A stretch of DNA of 64,000 bases from Corythucha ciliata. Lineage: Eukaryota > Arthropoda > Insecta > Hemiptera > Tingidae. Each line of letters starts with the position of its first letter. Position 1 is the stretch's first letter. Below the pieces are notes generated by a model, which ran no database searches, had not been told where the DNA came from, and saw nothing but the letters and a program-made list of their open reading frames with translations. The stretch covers positions 28,376,198 through 28,440,197 of the forward strand of contig CM075937.1 of NCBI GenBank assembly GCA_038030265.1, read 5' to 3'. Of this stretch, positions 11,609-21,352 are shown in pieces. A program made the translations under genes and the position numbers.

Positions 11609-12652
11609 ATGCCCCGGACTTATATAAAAAAGAAGCATCCGCCATCTTATACTGTCGACGACGTGGTCAGAGCTGTCAGCGAAGTTTTGAACGGCAACTC
11701 GACATACGCCACAGCTGCGGAGAAGTATGGGGTCCCAAAAACGGACATAGGCAAAATAGGGGCAGGAAGGCCAACTATTTTGACAAAAGAAGTTGAGCAA
11801 ACCCTTGTGAATTGCTTGATAGTGAGGGCCCAAATGGGTTATCCCTGCGACAAGGCTGAGCTTAAGAACCTTGTGCAAGAGTACATTAAAGCAAATGGAA
11901 TTAGTACAGTGTTTGTTGATGATAAACCGGGCGAGGATTGGTACCAAGGATTCATGCGTCGCAACCCAAAGATTTCTCTTAAAAAACCTGAGCATCTGCA
12001 AAAGGCCAGAAAGCGAGCGAGAGACCCTTTCGTTGTACATGAGTTCTTCTCATCATTGAAGCAGTTGTACGAGGCACACTCTATAAGGGACGAAACTGCA
12101 TGTTTAATATTCAATGCCGATGAGAGTGGCTTTCCCTCCGATACATCTCGTCTGAGAGCGATCGGTGCAAAAGGTAAAGCCCTTAATATAATTTCAGATG
12201 GCTCAGGCCGAGAGTCAACCACTGTGCTTGCTTGCGTTGCAGCGAATGGGGCCTGCCTCCCTTCTCTCATAATATTTAAAGGTCTCGCAATTCAACCTCG
12301 TTGGATATCCGATAAACAGTACCCTGGTACCATGTACGCAGCAACCACAAACGGGTGGATGGAGGAAGCATCTTTTTATCAATGGTTTTCTACTATGTTT
12401 ATTCCACACGTAGGAAAAACGCGTCAGGGTCATGGTCTGGATGGGGAAACCGCTGTGCTATTTTATGACGGTCATGCGAGTCACATTAGTGTGCGAATAA
12501 TTAAATTAGCCATCGAGAGAAATGTGCAATTGGTGAAATTTCCCAGCCACCCAACGGACAGACTACAGCCTTTGGACAAAACAGTATTTGGTCCTCTTAA
12601 GCGAGCGTGGGAAAAAGTGCTCGTTCAACACGGAAAAAATCAGATGGGGTAA
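11609..12652 (+). pseudogene. pogo/Tigger transposase, copy 1 (C-terminal truncated)
   Basis: The ATG at 11609 starts MPRTYIKKKHPPSY and matches the start usual for this family. The domains are a Psq-type helix-turn-helix (about residues 12-55, DVVRAVSEVLNGNSTYATAA), a CENP-B-type HTH (about 65-140, with GYPCDKAEL and WYQGFMRRNP) and a DDE_1 catalytic core with Asp in NADESGFPSD, in FYDGHASHIS and in DRLQPLDKTVFGP. The frame ends at a TAA (12650) created where copy 2 has AAA, and the copy stops at about 12797 where the duplicate begins, losing about 150 residues. Otherwise the reading frame is clean. It would bind element ends and catalyse transposition in the nucleus. The loss of the C-terminal tail after the third Asp may or may not abolish activity. 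Confidence 0.85.
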
Positions 12653-12800
12653 GGTCCCAGCTCATTGAAAAAAAATCAGTTTTCGGAGCTTCTGGGATGC
12701 GTCTGGCGTTCTGTTTCAGAAAAAAATATTGTAAGTGGGTTCACATCAACTGGGCTCTTTCCTTTGGACGCGGAGAAAATTCCCAAAGACCTTTTCTAAA

Positions 12801-13070
12801 CATATGAACGTCTTGTTTAAACTTTACGATACAGTTCAGCTTTCCTTTGAAAATCGAAGTTGGTGGTGTGCTTTTGGGAGCTCACTGTATTGGCAGATTC
12901 TACTGGTAAGCGTAATTCATGGGCATAGTCAATACTTTTTGGATCTATATCATTGTATGCAGATTGCTTTCTCCTTATAATACTGCCTATAACATTCTGG
13001 AAGGCTGTTCCCAATTACCCCCAAAATTGTTACATCGGGGGTAATTAAGAACTGAATTGCGACCCTCGCT
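12801..13070 (+). repeat. Duplicated pogo leader (copy of 11217-11484)
   Basis: This 270-base stretch repeats the sequence 11217-11484 almost base for base, including the terminal GGGGGTAATT motifs at 13036-13045 and 11452-11461. It marks the join between the truncated first copy and the second copy. Open frames within it are identical in both copies but resemble no protein and are probably non-coding leader. Confidence 0.85.
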
Positions 13071-13118
13071 CTACTAGTTCAACATCGCCAAAGGTTGACA
13101 AATTTTGCAGTGACGATT

Positions 13119-14629
13119 ATGCCCCGGACTTATATAAAAAGAAGCATCCGCCATCTTATACTGTCGACGACGTGGTCAGAGCTGTCAGCGAAGTTTTGAA
13201 CGGCAACTCGACATACGCCACAGCTGCGGAGAAGTATGGGGTCCCAAAAACGGACATAGGCAAAATAGGGGCAGGAAGGCCAACTATTTTGACAAAAGAA
13301 GTTGAGCAAACCCTTGTGAATTGCTTGATAGTGAGGGCCCAAATGGGTTATCCCTGCGACAAGGCTGAGCTTAAGAACCTTGTGCAAGAGTACATTAAAG
13401 CAAATGGAATTAGTGCAGTGTTTGTTGATGATAAACCGGGCGAGGATTGGTTCCAAGGATTCATGCGTCGCAACCCAAAGATTTCTCTTAAAAAACCTGA
13501 TCATCTGCAAAAGGCCAGAAAGCGAGCGAGAGACCCTTTCGTTGTACATGAGTTCTTCTCATCATTGAAGCAGTTGTACGAGGCACACTCTGTAAGGGAC
13601 GAAACTGCATGTTTAATATTCAATGCCGATGAGAGTGGCTTTCCCTCCGATCCATCTCGTCTGAGAGCGATCGGTGCAAAAGGTAAAGCTCTTAATAGAA
13701 TTTCAGATGGCTCAGGCCGAGAGTCAACCACTGTGCTTGCTTGCGTTGCAGCGAATGGGGCCTGCCTCCCTCCTCTCATAATATTTAAAGGTCTCGCAAT
13801 TCAACCTCGTTGGATATCCGATAAACAGTACCCTGGTACCATGTACGCAGCAACCACAAACGGGTGGATGGAGGAAGCATCTTTTTATCAATGGTTTTCT
13901 ACTATGTTTATTCCATACGTAGAAAAAACGCGTCAGGGTCATGGTCTGGATGGGGAAACCGCTGCGCTATTTTATGACGGTCATGCGAGTCACATTAGTG
14001 TGCGAATAATTAAATTAGCCATCGAGAGAAATGTGCAATTGGTGAAATTTCCCAGCCACCCAACGGACAGACTACAGCCTTTGGACAAAACAGTATTTGG
14101 TCCTCTTAAGCGAGCGTGGGAAAAAGTGCTCGTTCAACACGGAAAAAATCAGATGGGGAAAGGTCCCAGCTCATTGAAAAAAAATCAGTTTTCGGAGCTT
14201 CTGGGATGCGTCTGGCGTTCTGTTTCAGAAAAAAATATTGTAAGTGGGTTCACATCAACTGGGCTCTTTCCTTTAGACGCGGAGAAAATTCCCAAAGACC
14301 TTTTCGACCCAGAAGATCTTGAGCGTTTCAAAAAGCGGCAAAAAATTGTTCAAGAAACGAGGGAGAGGATCCACAACCCGTTTTCCAGAATGTATGAAGA
14401 ACCCCAACGTGACAACCTTTTCTTATGTCGAGAAGTCTTGCCTGTTGATAAATGTGATCACAGTGACTACGATACGGAAAGCGCTTTGGATTTAAGCATG
14501 AAGAAAAAAGACGAAAAATCGATTGAGCCTAGTGGAAGCCCTAAGGAAAAAACTATTGACTTGATACACATCGATGGTGTTTTGCCAGAAGGGCCAATCT
14601 GTATCTGCCGACAGGGATTCCAAAACTAA
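13119..14629 (+). pseudogene. pogo/Tigger transposase, copy 2 (N-terminal frameshift)
   Basis: This copy keeps the full catalytic core (NADESGFPSD, FYDGHASHIS, LQPLDKTVFGPLK) and the C-terminal tail absent from copy 1, ending at 14629. One A is missing from the run after the start (five A at 13136 against six in copy 1), so translation from 13119 shifts out of frame. The long open frame begins at an internal ATG at 13172, which still contains most of the Psq-type HTH. If that ATG is used, a protein of 485 residues lacking about 18 N-terminal residues could be made. Compared with copy 1 there are a few substitutions, for example WFQGF for WYQGF. Loss of function is likely but not proven. Confidence 0.8.
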
Positions 14630-14650
14630 AAATGAAAAATAAATTGCTCC

Positions 14651-15124
14651 TTTCATTTAATTCCTTGTTAAAACGTTCCGTTCTGATGGTCTATTTATTA
14701 ACAAACATTTTTCAATCCTGAGCAAATTTTTATTTATCGTAAATATTTTACTAGATAATGAAAACTGGAACTTTTAGCAGTTTGGCCCTTTTGACATACG
14801 GTTGGATCTAACCATAGGCAAGTTGAAAAGACCTATCTGCCAGTTTCGCCCTTTTGACTCGCAAATAATTTTATCTGTTGGCCAGCTAAAAGGACCGATC
14901 TGTGAAATAATTAAAAATCAATTCATGGTAAAAGAATAAAATTAATTGCTGCACACTAATTTTATTGCACAAAAATTTAAAAATATTTTATTCTGCAAAA
15001 CTTCGCACAATCTTTTCGAATTACAAGAAAAAAATGGCAAAATACAAAAAAACGACAAAAAATTAAAGACGATAAAATACAAATTACAAAAACTGAAATC
15101 ACAAAGAGAACGTCAAAAACTTAA
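14651..15124. other. A+T-rich intergenic with short repeats
   Basis: No gene is recognised. The motif CAGTTTGGCCCTTTTGAC near 14779 recurs as CAGTTTCGCCCTTTTGAC near 14842, with a related GGCCAGCTAAAAGGACC near 14880. These could be subterminal repeats of the element that contains the minus-strand gene to the right, but this is inference. Confidence 0.4.
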
Positions 15125-15127
15125 TTA

Positions 15128-16440
15128 TTCTACCTCATCTTCCTCGTCAGTCTCTGGGAGGACATCCATTACAGTAGTTTGATTTTTTAAAGAAAAAAAT
15201 TCATTGTGAAAGTGAGGTGGAATTGCTCCTTTCAGGCATAGGTTCGTCAAGTCATTGTATTTTTTAGTCGAAATTGGTAGCTCAAAATTATACAACCTAC
15301 TGGGTTGGTCGGGTTGAGTCCCTCGCCTTCTTTTTGACGAGAACTTCACATCACAAAACTCAGGATTTCCTGCACTTGTACAAAATCTGAAACCGTTCAC
15401 ACTTTTCTGAAAAACGGCAGTCCGAATGCTGCTTACTCTGAATTTTGTCCCGTCACATAAATTTTTATCAATGGCTTGCCCTCTCCGAATTTTTTCCAAT
15501 CCTTGAAGTCTTCAATACTCATCTTGATGACATTGTACGGGAACGGTTTGTATCGGGCATTCGAGACAAGTGTCAGCCATTCACTTGGGGCATAAACCGT
15601 CTTATTTTTGGTGGATCTCTCGGTGACAGCGTGGACGGAATCTACTGTCATCATTGAGTGCCCCGCCATTAAAAAGTTTAGAGAAATCTTTTTAATACTG
15701 GCCGAGTTATTAACAAAATTTGCAAGCAGGACAAGCATGGCCTGGTTTTTTTGCTGGCCTGCACAATTGTCACAGTAAAGAACTAATTCTTTTACTTTCC
15801 TTTCTTCCAGCTGCACCAAATATTTTTCCATGGCCAAGCAAATTTCGTTTGAACCTCTCTTTCCGTCATTCTCACCCCACATGTAGCAAAATGCGTTTTG
15901 GGTACCAGTTTCATAAAACGTAAGATTGTACACTGCGTATTTCCTTGAGTAGTAAAAGAACAGCATGCTGTTTCCTGAAGGTGTATTGAGTACTTTCTGA
16001 AGATCGAAAGAGCATACTACAACATCCTTAGAAGTTCTGCTTTGATCAGTCAAATACATTTTCTTGATTGCTTCTTTTTCGTCGTCGTGTTGTTGTTTCA
16101 TTAATATTTCCTCAGGACTTGGTGTTTGAAGTGCACTGAATTTAACACAAATCGTGCATTTGTCCTTTTTTGGGCAATGTTTACCAATATTGTATTCCTT
16201 GAAATATTTCTTGAACACCGACTCTGATACAGATGCGTAGCCATTGTCTTCACAATGTTGTGTATATTTTCTGTAAACATTCGTAAAGTTGCCGAACTCT
16301 TCAGGCAGGTATTTCTTCGTACTGCTGTTTCTGCAGTAATGCGATGGAACTGCGGGCAAATTCTCGATGTAATCCGTAATAGTTTTGATTGTGCGTGGAG
16401 GCGTTTTGTTTGCAGGCCTGTGTGATCCCCTCATATCTTT
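15128..16440 (-). pseudogene. Uncharacterised transposase-like protein, copy A (DUF7869-like)
   Basis: On the minus strand from 16434, the protein has SHYCRNSSTKKYLPEEFG, a zinc-like segment KHCPKKDKCTICVKF, CSFDLQKVLNTPSGN (first conserved Asp), FCYMWGENDGKRGSNEI, LYCDNCAGQQKNQAML (second Asp), NFLMAGHSMMTVDSVHAVTE (GHS, Asp and Glu), APSEWLTLV and a C-terminal LPISTKKYNDLTNLCLKGAI. A single frameshift near 15450 separates the last ~100 residues, which close at 15128. This motif order belongs to a family of insect proteins of unknown function that I associate with the DUF7869 label (from memory). The spacing of invariant acidic residues around GHS suggests an RNase-H-like DDE/DDD core, hence a transposase; that is inference. 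The N-terminus abuts Penelope-like sequence and is probably truncated. Confidence 0.65.
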
Positions 16441-16445
16441 TCTAG

Positions 16446-17100
16446 CACTCGAAAAGGAATCTTACAATCAAGTTCCAACTCATAAGTAAACCTGAGCCTG
16501 TCATTATAATGAATTAAAAACATTAAGCATTGTGGCAACTTTGTCACTAGGAACGCAGGTAATTATATCGTCAACATACCGGTAAAAAAATGTAGGTTCA
16601 AAATCTAGCCGAGACAGACACTCTCGTTCTAAGTCATTCATGACGATGTCCGCAAAGAACGGGGAAATTGGGGACCCCATCGGGGTGCCAAATATTTGTT
16701 TATAAACTTTTTCATCAAAGACAAAGTAAGTATTGCTGTATAAAAACTCGACAGCTCTTATCACTTCATTAAATGGTACGGAAGAATTAACCGCTATTCT
16801 TGAACATCTTCTATTTAGGCTATTCATAACTAATTCCTTAGGCACGTTCGTGAACAAGGACGACACATCCAAAGAGACTATTACATTTCCCTCAGGGATA
16901 TGAATGCTTTTTAATTTAGTTTTAAGGTCTAAACCATGTTTTACTCTTGACACTGGTGGAATACAACACTTTTGTAACACATCATTCAAAAACTTAGCCA
17001 AAAACTGAGTGGGACTATTAATACTTGATACAATTGGTCTCACAGGAAAGCCCTCCTTATGAAGCTTCGGGAGCCCATAGCACCTTGCTAAGACAGTGTT
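16446..17100 (-). pseudogene. Penelope-like reverse transcriptase relic A
   Basis: The minus-strand frame from about 17100 gives CYGLPKLHKEGFPVRPIVSS, then VIVSLDVSSLFTNVPKEL (first Asp), NTYFVFDEKVYKQIFGTPMG, SPISPFFADIVMNDLE and the catalytic YRYVDD. After a stop near 16510, the next frame continues LRFTYELELDCKIPF to about 16450. These are canonical Penelope-like RT motifs, including the YRYVDD box. The N-terminal RT fingers and any GIY-YIG endonuclease are missing. Penelope-like enzymes reverse transcribe their own RNA in the nucleus. This piece ends within a few bases of the DUF7869-like gene start and begins next to an unrelated LINE fragment, so both ends are breakpoints. Confidence 0.8.
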
Positions 17101-17107
17101 TGTTTGA

Positions 17108-17501
17108 GTTTTTTATTTATTTATTTTTTTTTTTACCCTACGCCGATCTATCATGGCTCTTCCGCCATAAGACCTTTTGCAGCCCAGTACAGAGAAGCGA
17201 ACTTCGACCAATTGGTCTCGTCGGAAGCAAATGCTAGTCTAATGTCCTCAAGTCGAGGACAGTCAAAAAGATGTTGGGAGGTCATAATTGAGTTTGTGCT
17301 GCAGAGAGAACAGTGAGGGTCGTCCTTCAGGTGAATTCTATGCAGATGTGCATTCAGGTAGTCGTGTCCAGTGACATCTCTCCCAATTGTGGATGAGAAG
17401 TTCTCGCGCAACTTTTGGAAGACAACCTGTGCTAATTTTGCATCATCAACCAAAATTTTGCTGTCCCGCATCTTTAATATTTTCTTTTCGTTTATTTTCA
17501 T
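17108..17501 (-). pseudogene. LINE ORF2 C-terminal tail (post-RT Cys/His segment)
   Basis: The frame contains GRDVTGHDYLNAHLHRIHLK followed by DPHCSLCSTNSIMTSQHLFD, a CxxC...H...D/C arrangement typical of the C-terminal tail that follows RNase H in Jockey, I and R1-type LINEs. Only this tail is present, with about 116 readable residues. It is on the minus strand, head to head with the virus-like sequence on its right, whose 5' end begins near 17500. The clade cannot be told from this piece. Confidence 0.6.
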
Positions 17502-17553
17502 TTATTTCTTTCTTTTATTATTTCCGCTCTTTTGTCGTTTCATCGTTTGAGCT

Positions 17554-18650
17554 ATGGCCGAACAACAACAACCTAGAGGATACTATGGCCATCCTGATCG
17601 CCAGAGGAATCCTCGTGCCCCCAATCTTCACAGGGGCGAACGACAAAACCAGGCGCCTTTGCCTGCCGCAGCAGCTCCAGCTGCTCGAGGAAATCCACCC
17701 TCTGCCAATCAGAACCGAGGTCCTGGTCGACAGAGGGCGGCTATGCCCTCGCGCCTACCACCGGCGCAACACGTCACCGCGAATCCTTCGCCCAGCCGTG
17801 ATGAGTCCATGAAGGACCTCACACTATTTGCGGTGAACCAGGGTTTCACTGAGGACACCCCTGATCTGTCCTTCACTCCCGCTGCGTACAACTTGATCTC
17901 CGTATCTCGTAATATGCACAGTATGTTGGCAAGGAACCCTCTGTAACCAGGTCCCTCTCTCCCGAGGTCTTGGATTACTACTCAACTGCCATGTTCTGGG
18001 TACGCGCTCTTGAACTGCGCAAGGCTAATGGTGGGAGCCTCAAAACTTCTGAGCAGATGTTGATTGAAATCGCAGATTTAGCTCCGTTTTCAATACCTGC
18101 TCCCCTTCTATCCTATATCAGAGCCTACGGTCAGCTCCAGACCAAACTTGAGTCGCATATAAGACCGACGTTTCCCCCACTTCCTTTTGAAGTGATAGAA
18201 GGTTTTGGTGGGTTCTACGGACCCATTAATACTGACACTCACAATCTCTACGAGGAGATTCCTTGTTTGGGTGTTCTGAGTCAAGCGGTTCGGATGGTAT
18301 TAACCAACCAGGTGGATGAGTATCCGTCGATACTCAACACTCAGCAGATCACTGCCACTGCTAACCTCCTTGGCTACTATCCTTTGAGCACTCGTAAACC
18401 CGAGGCTCGCACTCTTATTGAGTCGGGTTTAATCACCCAAAACAACTTTCCGTCTGCTGTCCCAGACGCGGCGTTCAACATCAAAGTTGTTGCGCTCTGT
18501 ATCCGCCGTCTTAGCAAATAGCAAGACCTTCAAGATCACAGAAGTCTTGATTAGCAGACTTGGGTCTAGCGGATCTAACTCGCAAGTCGGACAAAACCCA
18601 TGGACCTTGTGGTGTCGCGGTAGTGACAGTGAGGTGCGTGCGTGCTCGTA
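17554..18650 (+). pseudogene. Partitivirus-like capsid protein, broken endogenous copy
   Basis: The ATG at 17554 begins a proline-, arginine- and glutamine-rich basic N-terminus (about 75 residues), as often seen in RNA-binding capsid arms. The frame closes after about 130 codons at 17944, but similarity continues in another frame from about 17945 with EVLDYYSTAMFWVRALEL. This contains the motif YEEIPCLGVL, which I recall from partitivirus capsids, and later TANLLGYYPLSTRKPEA. That frame ends at 18521, yet a third frame from about 18500 reads LANSKTFKITEVLI and runs to a stop near 18648, again matching the expected capsid order. Two frameshifts therefore break a coding region of about 365 codons, near the size of small partitivirus capsids. 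The identification is from memory and should be searched. Confidence 0.6.
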
Positions 18651-18768
18651 GGAGGAAGGCCACTGGGCCATGAACTCCAAAAATGTTGTAAATTGTATAT
18701 TAAGTAAATTAACTTGATGGGCTCAGGCTCAGTTGTTATAATACAGATACCTATTAATGAAGATATCT

Positions 18769-18791
18769 AAAAAAAAAAAACAAAAAAAAAA
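18769..18791 (+). repeat. Poly(A) tract ending the virus-like copy
   Basis: Twelve A, one C and ten A follow the capsid-like region. The tract fits the tail of an integrated cDNA. No AATAAA lies immediately upstream, as expected for an RNA-virus-derived template rather than a host mRNA. Confidence 0.6.
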
Positions 18792-18927
18792 CTAAAGAGC
18801 AAAGACCGAAAAGAAAAATCAACCAACCACACTGTTGACAACGACTCAATGTCAATCACAACTTGGCTTTCTTAAGCGTACCAAGTACATATTTCTGAGC
18901 TAAACTAGTGGGATATTTACATCAGAT

Positions 18928-19005
18928 ATTAGGAAATAAATTCTCAAAATCTCACAGGAGTGAAGGATTAGGAAATAAATTCTCAAAATCTCACAGGAGT
19001 GAAGG
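18928..19005. repeat. Tandem duplication, 2 x 39 bp
   Basis: The unit beginning ATTAGGAAATAAATTC and ending GAGTGAAGG occurs twice head to tail without a mismatch (18928-18966, 18967-19005). A perfect two-copy repeat indicates a recent slippage or duplication event. Confidence 0.95.
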
Positions 19006-19395
19006 GAAGTCGAGCAAAACAAACAGCTCATCTAGGACTCGCTGAAGGTATGAAGGTGTCGAGGAAACAGAGCGGAAGGCAGGCGTTCTGAAAAGAACAC
19101 AAGACAGGAATTGGGACCCAAAGAAAGTAGGCACAAGAAAATAAGGGAAGCAGGAAAAATCGAAACTCAGCAACACGAGCAACACAACACAAGCAGAGAA
19201 AAAACGGCAATGGAAAGCGAGAGAGAAGGTTATTGCTAGGTTGCGTACTTGCCTCAAAGCAATTTTATAAATATGAGCTTGCGACATTGGCTTGTGAAAC
19301 ATTAAAATTATTTTGCTTTTCACGTTAAACATAAATATCCGATTAAAATCAATGTAAACTACGTGGAAAAGCATATAAAACTACTGGGTGTGAGG

Positions 19396-19418
19396 GACGG
19401 GTCGTCGGCCGACCCGTC
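19396..19418. repeat. Perfect 9-bp hairpin next to CRE- and CCAAT-like motifs
   Basis: GACGGGTCG (19396-19404) and CGACCCGTC (19410-19418) form a perfect stem with a five-base loop. TTGACGTCAC follows at 19421 and CCAATCAG at 19441. CRE and CCAAT boxes are promoter elements in animals, but no gene starts nearby, so a regulatory role is only a possibility. Confidence 0.4.
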
Positions 19419-19924
19419 AATTGACGTCACTGGTGTTCAACCAATCAGAAAACGTTTTCTTGGGCATAAAAAATAACGATTTTTTTATTGCTAATTAGTC
19501 GCTAATTTTAAAAACAATTTAACTCAAGATAACTTATTTCAGATACCAATTGCCAGTCCGCAGTACATTTTTATCTAACTTTTTGACCCATGCAAGTTCC
19601 CTATTGTTTCTTGTAGTAAAACAGGTACTTCGCGGGTATCGAGGGTGGGTTCATTCCGAGCCATCACCCGTAAAAACAACATACGAGCAAGGTTAAATTT
19701 CAAAGAAGCCGCTGGACGTCTCCAGAAAAGAAGAAGTCATTCGATTTTCGGGCAGCCCATAAAAAATGGACGATTGCCAACAATTCCCGGAATCTCAGCT
19801 TGTAATTGTACAACATAAGGTCCTCAGATCGGGAATTGGAGAAGTAATATAAGCTTTCGTGAACAACAATTACTAAAGAGTCAAAAAGGGGGGGAGCGAG
19901 AATAACACGTTATTCACACTGCAC

Positions 19925-21078
19925 CGCACAGTGGGGCAATTGTGGCTAAAATTGGAAAAAAACTCAATAATGAAGCGTCTTTGGCGTTTTCTTGATTGGA
20001 AGCTTTTTGTTCAGCGTGAAATTTCACGTTGAATTACAGCATTTTCATTTTAAAAACATTGGAAAATCACTAATTTACCCATTACGGTCCAAAATTGCAA
20101 TTTTAAATGCAGAACGCTTTTCACAAAAATGGAAGTAAAATTGAACAAAGTCGTTGAAATCAGGGCTAAAACTGAGTTTAAATTTACTCACAATTATTGA
20201 GAAAAGATGACACCGAAACACCTTCTTTTTACCTATCATACCAAATCCAAAGTTTAGGACTATATGTTTTTAATGAAATTGCCTAGTATATTATCTTCAA
20301 GAGAATTGCTTTAGTGTGCGAAAGACAAAACAGTGGGAAAGCGTTTCTGCAGTTGTTCACACATCACGGACATTTTGCTCTCACATAAAATCAGAAAGTT
20401 ACTGGAAACATAGTCCTGTATGCTCCCCCCCCCCCACCAACCACACTAGCACTTTACACGGACCACGATATCGTATTTAAAACGTTTACATCGTAATTTT
20501 CAAACTTTACAAGGCTGGTATAGGTAATAAGTGGCCAAGTTAAGCATCTAAGGTAAGCATGTTGCTGCTAATAATCAACGTAGGCTTTAAAAAAGTTTAT
20601 AATTTTCTTGCCCTATCTGTGGGCATTTAGGCAATCGAAATGGCTCAATTTTGCCAATTCTTACACAAAAGTGGAGTGGCAGCTGAATGCATATGAACAT
20701 TTTACAGCACAACCTCGAATGCAACTAGATGGCAAAAATGTGACCTAGTAGAGGATATAACCACCTTAGAGTTTTTGACCTTAGGACATGGGTTTCACCC
20801 GCCTGTTTCACTTGATTGATGCACTTAAGTAACTCTTGGAGGGATACAGCCACATTAAAGACCAATAAATTCCATTTCAACTAAAACGCTGATCAATAGA
20901 AATAATTTAAATCACCTCTTATTTTGGTAATTTTATCGTCTTTCAACTTCAGAGCCTAATATTGACCCATTATTTCACAATTCAATTGGAAAACGAGTAT
21001 CATATATCTTGATTCTACGTGTCGTACACTTCGAAGTTTCAAAAATCTAGTTTTTTCCACCTAACGCCCCACTGTGCG
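19925..21078. mobile_element. Possible non-autonomous DNA element with 13-bp inverted ends
   Basis: CGCACAGTGGGGC at 19925-19937 is matched by its exact reverse complement at 21066-21078. CACAG/CTGTG termini occur in Chapaev (CMC) elements, among others. No coding sequence is recognisable in the 1.1 kb between them, so if this is a transposon it is non-autonomous. A clean target duplication is not visible. A chance 13-bp match at this distance is unlikely but possible. Confidence 0.4.
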
Positions 21079-21352
21079 CCTCGTGTTATCCGAGCGTGAC
21101 TGTGAAACTGAAACTAACTAACTGTGAATGACGACGCCCAAGGCCTAAAATAATATTGTTCGAGGGACGGTATCACGCCGACGCGTGGTGAGACCGCCCA
21201 CTACACTACCACAGGGTGTGTGGGAGTCAGCGGGTGGCACCACCCTCCGCTCTATAGAAGTGGTGCTACCCACTAACTAGAGATTAGAGATGGGAAAAAT
21301 CGAATGAAACGCATAATCGAATGATCACCCATCGAGTGATTTTCATAATCGA

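Larger units (their letters stand above)
11064..14650 (+). mobile_element. Two tandem overlapping pogo/Tigger elements
   Basis: A block beginning with GGTCAGATGGGGTAATTGGG (about 11066), similar to terminal sequence of pogo-like elements, is followed by a leader and a transposase gene. At about 12798 the first copy stops mid-gene, and the sequence starts again at the point equivalent to 11217 (CATATGAACGTCTTG). The second copy then runs to a full C-terminus at 14629, with AATAAA at 14638. The two copies are nearly identical except for a 78-base segment present only in the first (11485-11562), a one-base deletion and a handful of substitutions, so the duplication is recent. No clean right-hand inverted repeat was found. 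Confidence 0.75.
17500..18795 (+). mobile_element. Endogenous viral element: partitivirus-like capsid segment with poly(A)
   Basis: A T-rich leader (about 17500-17553), a capsid-like coding region, a roughly 120-base 3' untranslated part and an A-rich tail (18769-18791) together look like a cDNA copy of a whole viral mRNA or genome segment placed in the genome. There are no LTRs or reverse transcriptase, so capture would have used a host retrotransposon enzyme. No clear target duplication was found. Retroposition is inferred from the terminal A tract. Confidence 0.6.
18796..19924. other. Intergenic, with a short tandem duplication and a hairpin
   Basis: No gene is recognised. It contains the 39-base direct duplication at 18928-19005 and the perfect hairpin at 19396-19418, each listed separately. 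The minus-strand open frames across 18990-19374 are hydrophobic and resemble no family. Confidence 0.4.

Noticed and set aside
19421..19450. CRE and CCAAT boxes as a promoter
   Set aside because: No transcript start or gene lies within reach on either strand; kept only as a note on the hairpin.
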